Assembly (NCBI RefSeq): GCF_900456775.1
Contig: NZ_UAUL01000001.1
Span: forward strand, 620,001 to 684,000
Reading direction: 5' to 3'
Source of the DNA: Sarcina ventriculi
GTDB taxonomy: Bacteria; Bacillota; Clostridia; Clostridiales; Clostridiaceae
Length of the DNA stretch: 64,000 nt
In this document: positions 33,579 to 42,969 of the stretch, in pieces
How positions within the stretch are numbered: the first letter of the stretch is position 1
Layout: each line of letters opens with the position of its first letter
Program-made: the position numbers and the translations under genes
Notes under the pieces: generated by a model
The model's database searches: none
What the model was told of the DNA's origin: nothing
What the model saw: only the letters and a program-made list of their open reading frames with translations

Positions 33579-34820
33579 TTATTTTATACCTAAAAGTTCT
33601 CTTGTGTGTTCTGCAACCATTTCTGGAGTCATGTCGCTTCTTCTTGCAACTCCTGTATCTATTGCAGCTTTTGCTACAAATGATGCAACTACTGGTGATA
33701 TTCTACGATCTGTTGCAGCTGGAATTACATAGTCTGGAGTTAATTCTGATTCTGGAATTAATTCAGCTATTCCATAAGCTGCAGCTATTTTCATTTCTTC
33801 ATTGATATCAGTTGCTCTAACATCTAAAGCTCCTCTAAATATTCCTGGGAAAGCTAAAAGATTGTTAACTTGGTTTGGATAATCTGAACGACCTGTTCCT
33901 GCAACTAATGCACCACCAGCTTTAGCTTCATCTGGGAATATTTCTGGTACTGGGTTTGCCATAGCAAATACTATAGAATCTTTAGCCATAGTTGATACCA
34001 TTTCTTTTGTTAATACTCCAGGTGCTGATACTCCTATAAATGCATCTGCTCCTTTTACTGCATCTGCTAATGTACCTGTTAAATGTTCTCTATTTGTTAC
34101 TTTAGCAATTTCTTTTTGAGCATCATTCATCCATTCTTGGCTTTCTTCTATTATTCCTATACGATCTACCATTGTTACATGTTTAGCTCCTGCTCTCATA
34201 AGTAACTTAGCTATTGATATTCCAGCAGATCCTGCTCCATTTATAACAAATTTAGCATCTGCTATATTTCTTTTAGTTACTTTTAAAGAGTTTATTATTG
34301 CTGCTAAAACAACTATAGCAGTACCATGTTGGTCATCATGGAATACTGGTATATTCATTTCTTCTTTTAATCTTCTTTCTATTTCAAAGCATTCAGGTGC
34401 TTTTATATCTTCTAAATTTATTCCACCAAAACTTGGTTCCATTAATTTTACTGTGTTTATTATTTCATCAACATTTTTACTATTTAAGCATATTGGGAAA
34501 GCATCAACTCCTGCAAAAGTTTTGAATAAAACTGCTTTACCCTCCATAACAGGAAGTCCAGCACCTGCTCCTATATCTCCAAGTCCAAGCACTGCAGTTC
34601 CATTTGTTACAACTGCTACTATATTTCCTTTTGATGTATATTCATATATATCATCATAATTTTCTTTTATCTTTAAACAAGGTTCCGCAACTCCTGGTGT
34701 ATAAGCTAAAGATAAATCTTCTTTAGTATTTACTGGTACTTTAGATATTACTTCTAATTTACCTTGATTATCCTTATGTAATTTTAATGCTTTTTCTTTT
34801 ACTGATAAATTTTCACTCAT
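33579..34820 (-). CDS. NAD(P)-dependent malic enzyme
   Basis: A 413-residue malic enzyme of the short bacterial form without a phosphotransacetylase domain. It converts malate to pyruvate and CO2. Catalytic and metal-binding features are visible: AYTPGVAEPC (about residues 39-48), the Lys region GLPVMEGKAVLFK, DDQHGTA with metal-binding Asp (about 160-166), and the NAD loop GAGSAGISIAKLL. FAMANPVPEIFPDEA is also conserved. It is likely the exit route of imported malate to pyruvate, with fumarase linking fumarate. It lies downstream of the LysR gene on the same strand. Confidence 0.94.
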   Translation of the reverse strand: MSENLSVKEKALKLHKDNQGKLEVISKVPVNTKEDLSLAYTPGVAEPCLKIKENYDDIYEYTSKGNIVAVVTNGTAVLGLGDIGAGAGLPVMEGKAVLFKTFAGVDAFPICLNSKNVDEIINTVKLMEPSFGGINLEDIKAPECFEIERRLKEEMNIPVFHDDQHGTAIVVLAAIINSLKVTKRNIADAKFVINGAGSAGISIAKLLMRAGAKHVTMVDRIGIIEESQEWMNDAQKEIAKVTNREHLTGTLADAVKGADAFIGVSAPGVLTKEMVSTMAKDSIVFAMANPVPEIFPDEAKAGGALVAGTGRSDYPNQVNNLLAFPGIFRGALDVRATDINEEMKIAAAYGIAELIPESELTPDYVIPAATDRRISPVVASFVAKAAIDTGVARRSDMTPEMVAEHTRELLGIK

Positions 34821-34874
34821 TTTTAAAGCCTCCTATATTTTAAAAATTTTAATCTATGTTTTTTATCTAATTAC

Positions 34875-34890
34875 TCTTCCTTGAAACCAT
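34875..34890 (-). promoter_or_regulatory. Putative regulator site upstream of malic enzyme
   Basis: Minus-strand ATGGTTTCAAGGAAGA, 55-70 bp before the malic enzyme start, matches 14 of 16 bases of a site before fumarase alpha. The KdgT-family gene has a weaker relative (GTGGTTAGACCAATG near 33391-33405). Confidence 0.4.
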
Positions 34891-35030
34891 CTTATCACTC
34901 TTTGGAATAGTATGTAAAATATAAAAAAATTATATACTAATAGATTTTATATATCAATAAATAAACTTTCCATAAAAACAATAAATATCTTTAAACTTTA
35001 GCTCTTATTAATTCCTTTAAAAATATTTAT

Positions 35031-35897
35031 TTATAAATTTTTTACAAAATCTATAAACTGTCTTTGACTTTTAGTTACATATTTATTTTTATTCCATGCT
35101 ATTGCAATACTTACTTTGATAGGATTTTTCAGAGAACGACAAGTTATATCTTTATTTCTTGTAGCTATAGTATCTAACAAAAAGCTTACTCCTATTCCAT
35201 TTGAGATAAGAGTACAGATACTTTCTATCTGAGTGGATTGATATATTATATTAGGCTCAAAATTATGATGTTTACATTCATTTAAGATTCTTTTTCTTAT
35301 ATAATTTCCCTCTTTTAACAGAAGAAATCTCTCGTCTTTAAGCATTTCAAAAGGTATTGTTTTTTGTTTAGCTAACGAATGTTCTTTAGGTAGGCATAAA
35401 AGAATTTCCCGTGCATTAATTGGAGTTGTTTCAATGCAATCATTTTTATGAGATTGTATTATAAGTGCTAAATCTATTTCTCCAGCTTCTAAAAGTTCAA
35501 CAGTTTGCAACGAGCCAACTTCAACTATTTCGAGTTCTACATTAGAATTTTTATTGTAATATTGAGAAAATATTTTAGGAAGCATATGAAAACCTATAAG
35601 AGGAGGTATAGAAACTTTTATAATCTCCTTTTTTGATTTTTTAAAATCGTACATTTCTTTTTCAACATTAGTAACTCTATTTATTATTTCATTGGCTCTT
35701 TTATAAAATACTTCACCCTCTTTTGTTAAGTTTATATTTTTTTGTTTTCTTTCTAGAAGAATAACACCTAAACTATCCTCTAATTTTTTTATCGCTATAG
35801 TTATCGATGGCTGAGCTACATGAAGCTTATCAGCTGCCTTGGTAAAACTTTTTAAGTTAGTCACAGCAATAAAATATTCTAACTGTCTTAATTCCAT
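35031..35897 (-). CDS. LysR family transcriptional regulator
   Basis: A protein of about 288 residues. The N-terminal helix-turn-helix is MELRQLEYFIAVTNLKSFTK followed by AADKLHVAQPSITIAIKKLE, and the C-terminal half is the periplasmic-binding-protein-like effector domain with VSIPPLIGFHMLPKIF. I chose ATG 35897 behind AAAGGGGG instead of the longer reading. It is the first gene of the dicarboxylate locus, so it probably controls malic enzyme, transporter and fumarase genes in response to malate or a related acid (inference). Confidence 0.9.
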   Translation of the reverse strand: MELRQLEYFIAVTNLKSFTKAADKLHVAQPSITIAIKKLEDSLGVILLERKQKNINLTKEGEVFYKRANEIINRVTNVEKEMYDFKKSKKEIIKVSIPPLIGFHMLPKIFSQYYNKNSNVELEIVEVGSLQTVELLEAGEIDLALIIQSHKNDCIETTPINAREILLCLPKEHSLAKQKTIPFEMLKDERFLLLKEGNYIRKRILNECKHHNFEPNIIYQSTQIESICTLISNGIGVSFLLDTIATRNKDITCRSLKNPIKVSIAIAWNKNKYVTKSQRQFIDFVKNL

Positions 35898-36283
35898 TGT
35901 TGTTTCCCCCTTTAATATTATTTTCATTTATATTCTAAGATTTAATAAAAACTCATCCATTTCAACATAAAACCTAAATTATTTTATCATAAAATTTCTT
36001 TATAAATTTTATATTTTAATCTTTTTTCTATATTATAATATTATAAATTTGTATAGTAAAAGATAATACTATAAAAATTTTTAATAATTTAACTTATTTT
36101 TTATAAATAATTAATCATTAAATATTGTTATGATATTCTATTGCAAAATTTAAATATTTAATCAATAATATATATGTTCACTTATGAACACTATCTTATT
36201 TTTTAATCATGTAATTAATATTAATTTTACATTTATAATCATATATTGTAATTTTAAAATAAAATAAATGAAAGGATAAATTT
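35898..36283 (+). promoter_or_regulatory. Divergent region between lysR and the Bcr-type pump, with a palindrome
   Basis: AT-rich DNA of about 385 bp. A perfect palindrome, TGTTCA-CTTA-TGAACA (36175-36190), lies about 95 bp before the efflux gene and is a candidate operator for it. I recognise nothing else. Confidence 0.4.
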
Positions 36284-37507
36284 ATGGAATTAAATGAAAA
36301 CAACAAACCAAATCAAAAATATTTGGGAAGCTTAGGATTTATAATTTTTATAGGCTTTTTAAGCGCTTTTGTTCCACTATCTACTGATTTATATTTGCCA
36401 GCTTTGCCCAAAATGGTAAATACATTTCATACTAGTGAAGGAATCTTAAATTTAACAATAACATTTTTCTTTATATTTTATGCACTTGGTATGCTTTTTT
36501 GGGGGCCTTTAAGTGATAAATTTGGAAGAAAAAAAATATTAACAATAGGAATGATTATTTATTGTGTTGGTAGCCTTTTATGCGCTAACGCTAACAACAT
36601 ACCTCTTCTTATTTGCTTTAGAGTAATACAGGCAATAGGTAGTGGTTCTGCTGTATCTGTTGCAACAGCTATGATGAAAGATGTTTATACTGGTAAAAAA
36701 CTAGTTTCAATGCTTGCAATTGTTCAATCAATAGCTATGACATCTCCTGTTGTTTCTCCAGTAATAGGTGCTTTCATACTTACCTTTACATCATGGAAAG
36801 GTATATTTTGGATACTTACAATAGTAAGTTTTATATCCATAATAGGCTCCTTACTTTTACAAGAAACATTAAAAAATTATAATACAGGAAGTCTATTAAA
36901 AGTTTTAGATAATATTAGAGTTGTAGCTAAAAATCCTGGCTTTGCAGTTTTATTATTTACTTTTGCAATAACTACACTACCTTTAATGGCATACATAACA
37001 ACTTCATCTTACATATATATTGATGGATTTAAGTTATCTGACCAAGTATATAGCTATTTCTATGCTTGTACAGCAATATTTTTAATTATAGGTCCAATGG
37101 CTTACGTTCGTCTTGCTAAACATTTCACTAGCAAAAAAATTATACTATTTGATTTTGTTGTCATGATTTTAAGTGGTATTGCGCTAATTCTAATAGGCCC
37201 AAGTTCTCCTATTGCATTTGCTTTATGCCTTATACCTGCAATGGCTTGCGGAAATATGCTAAGACCACCTAGTACTCATCTTATATTAGCTCAACAAGAT
37301 ACTAATATAGGTTCTGCTTCATCATTAATAAGTTTTGGTAACACTATTATGGGATGTATTGGTATGATAATTATAACCTTTAATGTAGGAAATAAAATCG
37401 TAGCTATTGGTTTCCTATACACATTAATTGCGCTAATAGCTCTAACTTTTTGGATTATATTTAATAAAAAACCATTTATCGTGCAAGTACAAGAACATAA
37501 TCATTAA
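36284..37507 (+). CDS. Bcr/CflA family drug efflux MFS transporter
   Basis: A 407-residue major facilitator with twelve helices. STDLYLPALPKM (helix 1), GPLSDKFGRKKIL (loop 2-3 motif A) and RVIQAIGSGSAVSVATAMMKD (motif C region of this group) are typical of Bcr/CflA multidrug exporters, which use the proton gradient. The substrate is not assignable. It is a single gene with its own terminator. A palindrome about 95 bp upstream may serve a local repressor, but no TetR or similar gene is adjacent. Confidence 0.9.
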   Translation: MELNENNKPNQKYLGSLGFIIFIGFLSAFVPLSTDLYLPALPKMVNTFHTSEGILNLTITFFFIFYALGMLFWGPLSDKFGRKKILTIGMIIYCVGSLLCANANNIPLLICFRVIQAIGSGSAVSVATAMMKDVYTGKKLVSMLAIVQSIAMTSPVVSPVIGAFILTFTSWKGIFWILTIVSFISIIGSLLLQETLKNYNTGSLLKVLDNIRVVAKNPGFAVLLFTFAITTLPLMAYITTSSYIYIDGFKLSDQVYSYFYACTAIFLIIGPMAYVRLAKHFTSKKIILFDFVVMILSGIALILIGPSSPIAFALCLIPAMACGNMLRPPSTHLILAQQDTNIGSASSLISFGNTIMGCIGMIIITFNVGNKIVAIGFLYTLIALIALTFWIIFNKKPFIVQVQEHNH

Positions 37508-37516
37508 TTTATAAGT

Positions 37517-37548
37517 AAAAATAGATTGTATTAATACAATCTATTTTT
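37517..37548 (+). terminator. Terminator of the Bcr-type gene
   Basis: A perfect palindrome, AAAAATAGATTGTATT plus its complement, ten bases past the stop codon. Confidence 0.9.
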
Positions 37549-37850
37549 ATCTTTTAACCACTATAAAATATTATACATATCCCGTATAACTTCTTTTTAT
37601 CCTCCACATTCTTCTAAAGATTTCTCTCCTTTTAAATTTATCTCTAAACTCATCATTATTAAAAATTAATAAAATCAATGGATATTAAATTAATGGTCTC
37701 GATTTTCTTTCCCATTGAACAAAATAAAATATTTACGTGATATAATAGTTTGAAAATTTAAACTAATAAACAAATAATTCAAGCAAATCATAATCCAAAA
37801 ATAAAACCTAAATATAAACATAATTTCACAAAAGAAAGGATTTTATTTAT
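37549..37850 (+). promoter_or_regulatory. Promoter and operator region of the ArsR operon
   Basis: An extended -10, TGATATAAT (37738-37746), is followed directly by the imperfect palindrome AGTTTGAAAATTTAAACT (37747-37764). This is the usual placement of an ArsR-family operator, where binding would block initiation. The earlier part of the region holds nothing I recognise. Confidence 0.5.
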
Positions 37851-38237
37851 ATGAGTAACTGTAAAATAAGAAGAGCTGAACTAGCTCAAGAATTTAAGCA
37901 ATGTAAAGATGCATTTATTGCCTTAGGAGATGAAACTAGACAACAAATTGTAATAGCATTACTAGAAAGTGATGGTCATGGAATAAGAGTTGGAGAGATT
38001 ACAAAAAAAACACATCTTTCAAGACCTGCTGTATCACATCACTTAAAAATATTAAAAAATAGCGGGATTATAAATATGCATAGAGAAGGAACTAAAAATT
38101 ATTATTATGTTAATTCTAACGAAAGCCAATGGAAACAATTAACTTATTTTATAAATCACATTTATAGTATTGTACAGGAAGTTTCATCAAATAACCATAA
38201 TAAAACAAATGACTGTAATCACATAGAAAGTTATTAG
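37851..38237 (+). CDS. ArsR family transcriptional regulator
   Basis: A 128-residue winged-helix regulator. FIALGDETRQQIVIALLES, the recognition helix HLSRPAVSHHLKILKNSGI and the wing HREGTKNYYYVNSNE are visible. The metal-binding ELCVCDL motif of arsenic and cadmium sensors is absent. The N-terminal Cys (SNCKIRR, FKQCKDAF) and the C-terminal Cys/His-rich end could bind a ligand or react with oxidants. It is the first gene of an operon with an EFR1 ferredoxin-flavodoxin and an SDR enzyme. Confidence 0.88.
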   Translation: MSNCKIRRAELAQEFKQCKDAFIALGDETRQQIVIALLESDGHGIRVGEITKKTHLSRPAVSHHLKILKNSGIINMHREGTKNYYYVNSNESQWKQLTYFINHIYSIVQEVSSNNHNKTNDCNHIESY

Positions 38238-38250
38238 GAGGAATGTAAAA

Positions 38251-39003
38251 ATGATATTGTATTTTAGTGGAACAGGAAATAGTGAATATGTAGCAAAAAT
38301 AATCGCAAAAGAAAATAATGATGACCTATTATCCATAAACGATTGGATGAAAAACAATAAGAAAGAAACAATTTTTTCTAAAGAAACATTAATATTTGTA
38401 TGCCCTATATATTCAGGAAGGATTCCACCTATTGTAGAAAACTTTATAAAACAAAATAAATTTGAAGGAAATACAAATAGCTATTTTATTACGACTTGTT
38501 TTCAAAATGCTTGGAATTCAGAAAAATACATTAAAAAACTTTGTATGCAAACTAATCTTCAATTTCAAGGTGCTAAAGAGATATTAATGCCTCAAAATTA
38601 TATTATGATGTATCCTATTTTAGATAAACAAAGTGCAGATAAAGTAATAGAAAGTGTAACTCCTCAAATTTATAAAATAGCAAAAGAAATAAAAAATAAT
38701 TCTAAATTGAGTATGAATAAACCTTCATTTCAAGGAAAAATCATGAGTAGTATTGTAAACCCAATATTCTATTCAATGATTGTAAAAACTAAAAATTTTT
38801 ATACTACAGATAAATGTACGAAATGTGGAATGTGTGTCGACCTTTGCTCAATGAATAATATAAAAATATTAAATGACAAACCCCAATGGGGAAATAATTG
38901 CATTCATTGTACTTCATGTATAAATTGTTGTCCAAATTCTGCTATTGAATATGGTAAAAAAACTATTGGTAAAGAAAGATATTATAATAAAAATCTTAGA
39001 TAA
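38251..39003 (+). CDS. EFR1 family ferredoxin-flavodoxin fusion
   Basis: A 250-residue protein with an N-terminal flavodoxin-like part, ILYFSGTGNSEYVAK binding FMN phosphate (about residues 2-16), and a C-terminal two-cluster ferredoxin: CTKCGMCVDLC (about 190-200) and CIHCTSCINCCP (about 216-227). The family is named EFR1 (ferredoxin-flavodoxin, often in clostridia); its electron partners are unknown. It begins 13 bp after the ArsR gene and precedes an SDR dehydrogenase, so it may supply electrons to it (inference). Confidence 0.88.
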   Translation: MILYFSGTGNSEYVAKIIAKENNDDLLSINDWMKNNKKETIFSKETLIFVCPIYSGRIPPIVENFIKQNKFEGNTNSYFITTCFQNAWNSEKYIKKLCMQTNLQFQGAKEILMPQNYIMMYPILDKQSADKVIESVTPQIYKIAKEIKNNSKLSMNKPSFQGKIMSSIVNPIFYSMIVKTKNFYTTDKCTKCGMCVDLCSMNNIKILNDKPQWGNNCIHCTSCINCCPNSAIEYGKKTIGKERYYNKNLR

Positions 39004-39033
39004 TAAACATGTTAAATTGTTAGGAGTGATTTT

Positions 39034-39801
39034 ATGAAAACTGCATTAATAACTGGAGCCTCTTTTGGTTTAGGTTTTGAATTTGCTGATATTTTTGCAA
39101 AAGAAAAGTATAATTTAGTCATTGTTGCAAGAAATAAAGAAAAGCTAGAGGACGTTGCTTTAAAGTTAAGAAAAAAGTATGGTATAGAAGTTACTATAAT
39201 AGTTGCAGATTTATCTAATGTAAATTCCCCAAAAAGAATCTATGATGAGATATCAGAAAAAGGTATTAAAATAGATGTTCTTGTAAATAATGCTGGGAGT
39301 GGCAAATATGGATTTTTTGCAGATAGCCAAGATGCATCCTCAATAGACATGATTAATTTAAATATCACAAGTGTAACATTACTAACTAAATATTTTTTAA
39401 CCGATATGGTTAAAAGGCACTCTGGTAAAATATTAATTGTATCATCTATTGGAGCTTTTCAACCCAATCCTTTTGGCTCAGTTTATGGAGCTACAAAAGC
39501 GTATGAACTCTTATTGGCTGAATCTCTTTCAGGAGAATTAATAAATAGTGGAGTTACTATATCTGCTCTTTGTCCTGGCCCAACAAAAACAGAATTCGCC
39601 ACTAGAGCTGGAAAAAAAGATGCTAAATTTGCTATGGATGCTAGAACTGTTGCCCTTGAAGGCTATAAGGGAATGATGCAAGGAAAATTAATAATAATTC
39701 CAAGTATCAAATATAAAATTGAAGTATTTTTAGCTAAATTACTTCCTGCAAAAATAATTGCTAGTTACGTAGGTAAATGGCAACAAAGTCTCAAAAATTA
39801 A
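39034..39801 (+). CDS. Short-chain dehydrogenase/reductase
   Basis: A 255-residue SDR enzyme of the classical type. The NAD(P)-binding glycine motif is TGASFGLGFEFA (about residues 6-17), followed by NNAGSG, the catalytic Ser in IVSSIGAF and the Y-x-x-x-K motif YGATKAYELL. The C-terminus is extended with a hydrophobic, Lys-rich end, as in SDRs that act on lipids or steroids. Substrate unknown. It is the last gene of the ArsR operon; AGGAGTGATTTTATG supports the start. Confidence 0.88.
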   Translation: MKTALITGASFGLGFEFADIFAKEKYNLVIVARNKEKLEDVALKLRKKYGIEVTIIVADLSNVNSPKRIYDEISEKGIKIDVLVNNAGSGKYGFFADSQDASSIDMINLNITSVTLLTKYFLTDMVKRHSGKILIVSSIGAFQPNPFGSVYGATKAYELLLAESLSGELINSGVTISALCPGPTKTEFATRAGKKDAKFAMDARTVALEGYKGMMQGKLIIIPSIKYKIEVFLAKLLPAKIIASYVGKWQQSLKN

Positions 39802-39939
39802 TAAAATTATTCTAATATATAGCCATGTTTTAGTAAAGTATTAATTTTAGCTAGTATAAATTTTTTAAGCTTAATCTACTATTAAATTTCTCTAAAATCA
39901 ACACTTATTTAAAACATAGCTTTTTTATATTTTACAATT

Positions 39940-40458
39940 TTAAAACTTATTATAGTGAATCTTTGTAAAATCTATATCCTTATCCTCATAAGCTGGTCTT
40001 TCTTGTCCTTTATATCCAATTGAAAGAATACTTGCAACTTCATACTTTTCTGGTATATTTAATTCTTTTTTTATATATTCTGATGCACTTTTCTTTTCAT
40101 CATGTTCCCTTCCCCTAATTTGCACAATACAACTTCCAAGTCCTAATTTATGAGTTTCTAAAGTCATAAAAGCAGAAGAAATGGCACAATCTTCTTCCCA
40201 TGCAGTACTTTTTTCTGTATCAGCAATAATAACTATAGCCACACCTGCATTCCCAATAAACTTTGAAGCTTTTGGTTTACACTTTGATAATACTTCAAGA
40301 ATTTCTTTATTATTAACTACAACAAACTCCCAAGACCTTTTTCCTTTAGAAGTTGGAGCTAATAATCCTGCTTTTAATATTTCTTTTACCTTCTCTTCTT
40401 CAACTTCTCTATTTTCATATATTCTTATACTTCTTCTTGTTTTTAAAAATTCTATCAT
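39940..40458 (-). CDS. Nitroreductase family protein, shorter form
   Basis: A 172-residue FMN-binding reductase: FLKTRRSIRIYENREV at the N-terminus, LLAPTSKGKRSWEFVVV, the EDCAISSAFMTLETHKLGLGSC segment (only its start EDCAISSAF is quoted as the key) and ILSIGYKGQERPAYE at the end. It differs clearly from the 187-residue enzyme at 16262. The substrate is unknown. No strong ribosome site is seen, although GGATG lies upstream. Confidence 0.88.
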   Translation of the reverse strand: MIEFLKTRRSIRIYENREVEEEKVKEILKAGLLAPTSKGKRSWEFVVVNNKEILEVLSKCKPKASKFIGNAGVAIVIIADTEKSTAWEEDCAISSAFMTLETHKLGLGSCIVQIRGREHDEKKSASEYIKKELNIPEKYEVASILSIGYKGQERPAYEDKDIDFTKIHYNKF

Positions 40459-40517
40459 TTACCCATGTACATCCTTTCAATTAACATAATCAATATTTAT
40501 TTTAATAAATATCACAT

Positions 40518-40564
40518 AAAAAATGGTTGCCTAAAGGAATTTTCACTTTAAACAACCATTTTTT
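40518..40564 (-). terminator. Terminator of the thioredoxin gene
   Basis: AAAAAATGGTTG and CAACCATTTTTT close an imperfect hairpin with the inner pair CTAAAG and CTTTAA. It lies 18 bp past the stop codon. Confidence 0.85.
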
Positions 40565-40581
40565 CTTTAGTATACTATCAG

Positions 40582-40893
40582 TTATATTAAATCTGAAAGT
40601 TCACTTAATAAAGCTTCTTTTGGTCTAAATCCTACTAAAGTTTTAACAACCTTTCCATCTTTGAACACCTTAAGAGTTGGAACATTTACAACTTGGAATC
40701 TTGAAGCTATTTCAGAACTCTCATCTATATCAACCTTTACAAATTTAGCTTTTCCATTTAATTCAACTGATAACTCCTCAAATACTGGAGTTAACATTTT
40801 GCAAGGGCCACACCATGTTGCAAAAAAGTCTACAACAACTACTCCTTCTGCTACCTCTTTATCAAAATCGTTACTATTTAATATTTTTGCCAT
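40582..40893 (-). CDS. trxA: Thioredoxin
   Basis: A 103-residue thioredoxin with the active site FFATWCGPCKMLTP (about residues 25-38), the cis-Pro in VVNVPTLKVF and the usual length. It reduces disulfides in cytosolic proteins. Thioredoxin reductase is not adjacent. The start follows AGGAGGATTTAAAATG. It appears to be a single-gene transcript. Confidence 0.95.
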   Translation of the reverse strand: MAKILNSNDFDKEVAEGVVVVDFFATWCGPCKMLTPVFEELSVELNGKAKFVKVDIDESSEIASRFQVVNVPTLKVFKDGKVVKTLVGFRPKEALLSELSDLI

Positions 40894-41088
40894 TTTAAAT
40901 CCTCCTAAAATTTAATAAAATTATTTAAAATAAAACTTCGCTTTATTAGTTTATGATTAAATTTAATTTATATCCTAAATAATTAATTTATTTAATTTGC
41001 TTTTTACGTAATTACTATACTATTTTTATTGATTTTAAACAATTAGTAACTTCTTAGTAACCTCTCACACTTTACTTAAAAATAAAAT

Positions 41089-41445
41089 CTATTTATTACA
41101 TTTCATAATATCTTTTCCCCATTCTATCATCATTGCAATTATAGGAACAAGTTCTTTACCTTTTTCACTTAAATAATAAAAAGATTCCACAGAATTTCCA
41201 CTTTTACATCTTTCATTTATAACTATCTCATAACTTATAAGCATTTCTAATTGTTGTGATAAAACTTTTTTACTACATCCTTTTAACAGTCTTTGAAGTT
41301 CTCCAAATCTTTTTTTATCATTTTTAATATTCCATATTATTTTTCCAACCCACTTTTTCCCCAATACAGTTCCTAAAACTTGTATCGGGCAATCTATATC
41401 ATAATACAAATTATCATTAAATTTTCTATCATCTACTTCATTCAT
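41089..41445 (-). CDS. HxlR family transcriptional regulator
   Basis: A 118-residue winged-helix protein. The conserved DCPIQVLGTVLGKKWVGKIIW segment (key parts DCPI and GKKW) has the near-N-terminal Cys typical of redox- or aldehyde-responding HxlR/YodB/HypR regulators. It continues with KRFGELQRLLKGCSKKVLSQQ and a wing. There is no obvious ribosome site. Neighbours on the same strand are thioredoxin downstream and a GltD-like flavoprotein upstream, both fitting a redox theme (inference). Confidence 0.85.
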   Translation of the reverse strand: MNEVDDRKFNDNLYYDIDCPIQVLGTVLGKKWVGKIIWNIKNDKKRFGELQRLLKGCSKKVLSQQLEMLISYEIVINERCKSGNSVESFYYLSEKGKELVPIIAMMIEWGKDIMKCNK

Positions 41446-41510
41446 TATTATTAAAAGTGAGATAATTTATAATAACTCACCAATATTTCACCCCATTCAT
41501 TAAAATTAAT

Positions 41511-41550
41511 AAAAAAGTCATGAGTTAAATAAAATTTATCCTCACGACCT
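41511..41550 (-). terminator. Terminator of the GltD-like gene
   Basis: On the minus strand AGGTCGTGAG pairs with CTCATGACTT (two wobbles), followed by TTTTTATT. Confidence 0.75.
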
Positions 41551-41567
41551 CTCTTAAAATATAAATA

Positions 41568-42806
41568 CTATATTAAATCTTCACAAAATTTATCCATAGT
41601 TTCAGCAACTACTTTTGCATGTGCAACAGCAGCAACTACTGTTTTTGCACCTGTAACAACATCCCCTGACGCAAAAACTCCTTTTTTGGTAGTATGCCCT
41701 AATTCATCTACAACAATAAGTCCATACTTATCAATATTTAACCCTTTAGTACTTGATACTATATTATCCTTAGGTGATTGACTTACAGCTATTATAACTG
41801 AATCACATTCAAATATATTCTCAGTTCCTTCTAAATTTCTAGTGCTTACTCTTCCACTTTCAGTTACTATTCTTTCAGTTTCTATATATTTAACACCTTC
41901 ATCTAATATTTCAAGCGGTGCTTTAAATAGTTCAAATCTTACTCCGTCCTCTTTAGCTTCATTTATTTCAAGCCTTGTAGCTGGCATATCTTCAAAGCCT
42001 TTTCTATAAAGAACAGTTACTTCTTTTGCACCATTTCTCTTAGCTGTTCTTGCAGCATCCATAGCAACATTTCCAGCACCTATTATACAAACTTTATCTC
42101 CAAGCCTATAAACACTAGGGTCTTTTAAGTAATTTATTGCATAATTAACATGACCTAAACTTTCACCCTTTACCCCTAAAGCTTTTGGATTCCAAACTCC
42201 TGTACCGACAAATATTGCTTTATATCCATCTTCTCTAAGTTTATCTAAAGTTAAAACTGGCCCTATTAAAGTATTAGGTCTTATTTTAACATTTAAACTT
42301 ATAAGTTCTTTTTCTAACCTATCCAATACGCCCTTAGAAAGCCTAAATTCCGGAATTCCATATCTTAAAACTCCACCTATTTTACTATGTGACTCAAATA
42401 TAGTAACCTTATATCCCTTTCTAGCTAAAATAAGAGCTATAGTTATTCCAGCTGGTCCAGAACCTATAATTGCTATCCTAGTATCTAATTTAGCCTGTTG
42501 ATTTAAGCTAACTTCTTCTAAAAATTTATTTGAAATATACTCTTCTATTTTATTAAATTCAACTGAATTTCCCTTTATTCCTCTTACACAATCCTTTTGA
42601 CATTGATTTTCTACTGGACAAACAATTGAGCATATAGCACTTAAAGGATTGTTATTGAATAAAATTTCTCCAGCCTCTTTTATTTTATCTTCTTTAAATA
42701 ATTTTATAATTTCAGGTATTGGTGTATTTATAGGACAACCTTTTTGACATCTTGCATTTTTACATTGTAGACATCTGTTAACCTCATCATTTAAAAATTC
42801 ATTCAT
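41568..42806 (-). CDS. NAD(P)-dependent oxidoreductase, glutamate synthase small-subunit-like
   Basis: A 412-residue flavoprotein of the GltD/GltA family. Two N-terminal Cys clusters (CLQCKNARCQKGCP, about residues 13-26, and CSIVCPVENQCQKDC, about 59-73) bind [4Fe-4S] centres. They are followed by the FAD loop IGSGPAGITIAL (about 114-125), the NAD(P) loop IGAGNVAMDAART (about 242-254) and ASGDVVTGAKTVVAA near the end. It is shorter than typical GltD (about 450-490), and no large subunit is adjacent. It may be an independent electron-transfer subunit rather than part of glutamate synthase. Confidence 0.87.
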   Translation of the reverse strand: MNEFLNDEVNRCLQCKNARCQKGCPINTPIPEIIKLFKEDKIKEAGEILFNNNPLSAICSIVCPVENQCQKDCVRGIKGNSVEFNKIEEYISNKFLEEVSLNQQAKLDTRIAIIGSGPAGITIALILARKGYKVTIFESHSKIGGVLRYGIPEFRLSKGVLDRLEKELISLNVKIRPNTLIGPVLTLDKLREDGYKAIFVGTGVWNPKALGVKGESLGHVNYAINYLKDPSVYRLGDKVCIIGAGNVAMDAARTAKRNGAKEVTVLYRKGFEDMPATRLEINEAKEDGVRFELFKAPLEILDEGVKYIETERIVTESGRVSTRNLEGTENIFECDSVIIAVSQSPKDNIVSSTKGLNIDKYGLIVVDELGHTTKKGVFASGDVVTGAKTVVAAVAHAKVVAETMDKFCEDLI

Positions 42807-42969
42807 TTCTAGTCCCCTCCACTAAATCATATCATATAAACGTCATAATTAATGATATTATAAGTTAATTTTAAAATTATATCAACTACGCTATTAATTA
42901 TTTAAATACATTATTAATATTTACTAATTAAATACATTAAACCCTATATTTACATTATTTTCTTAGAGG

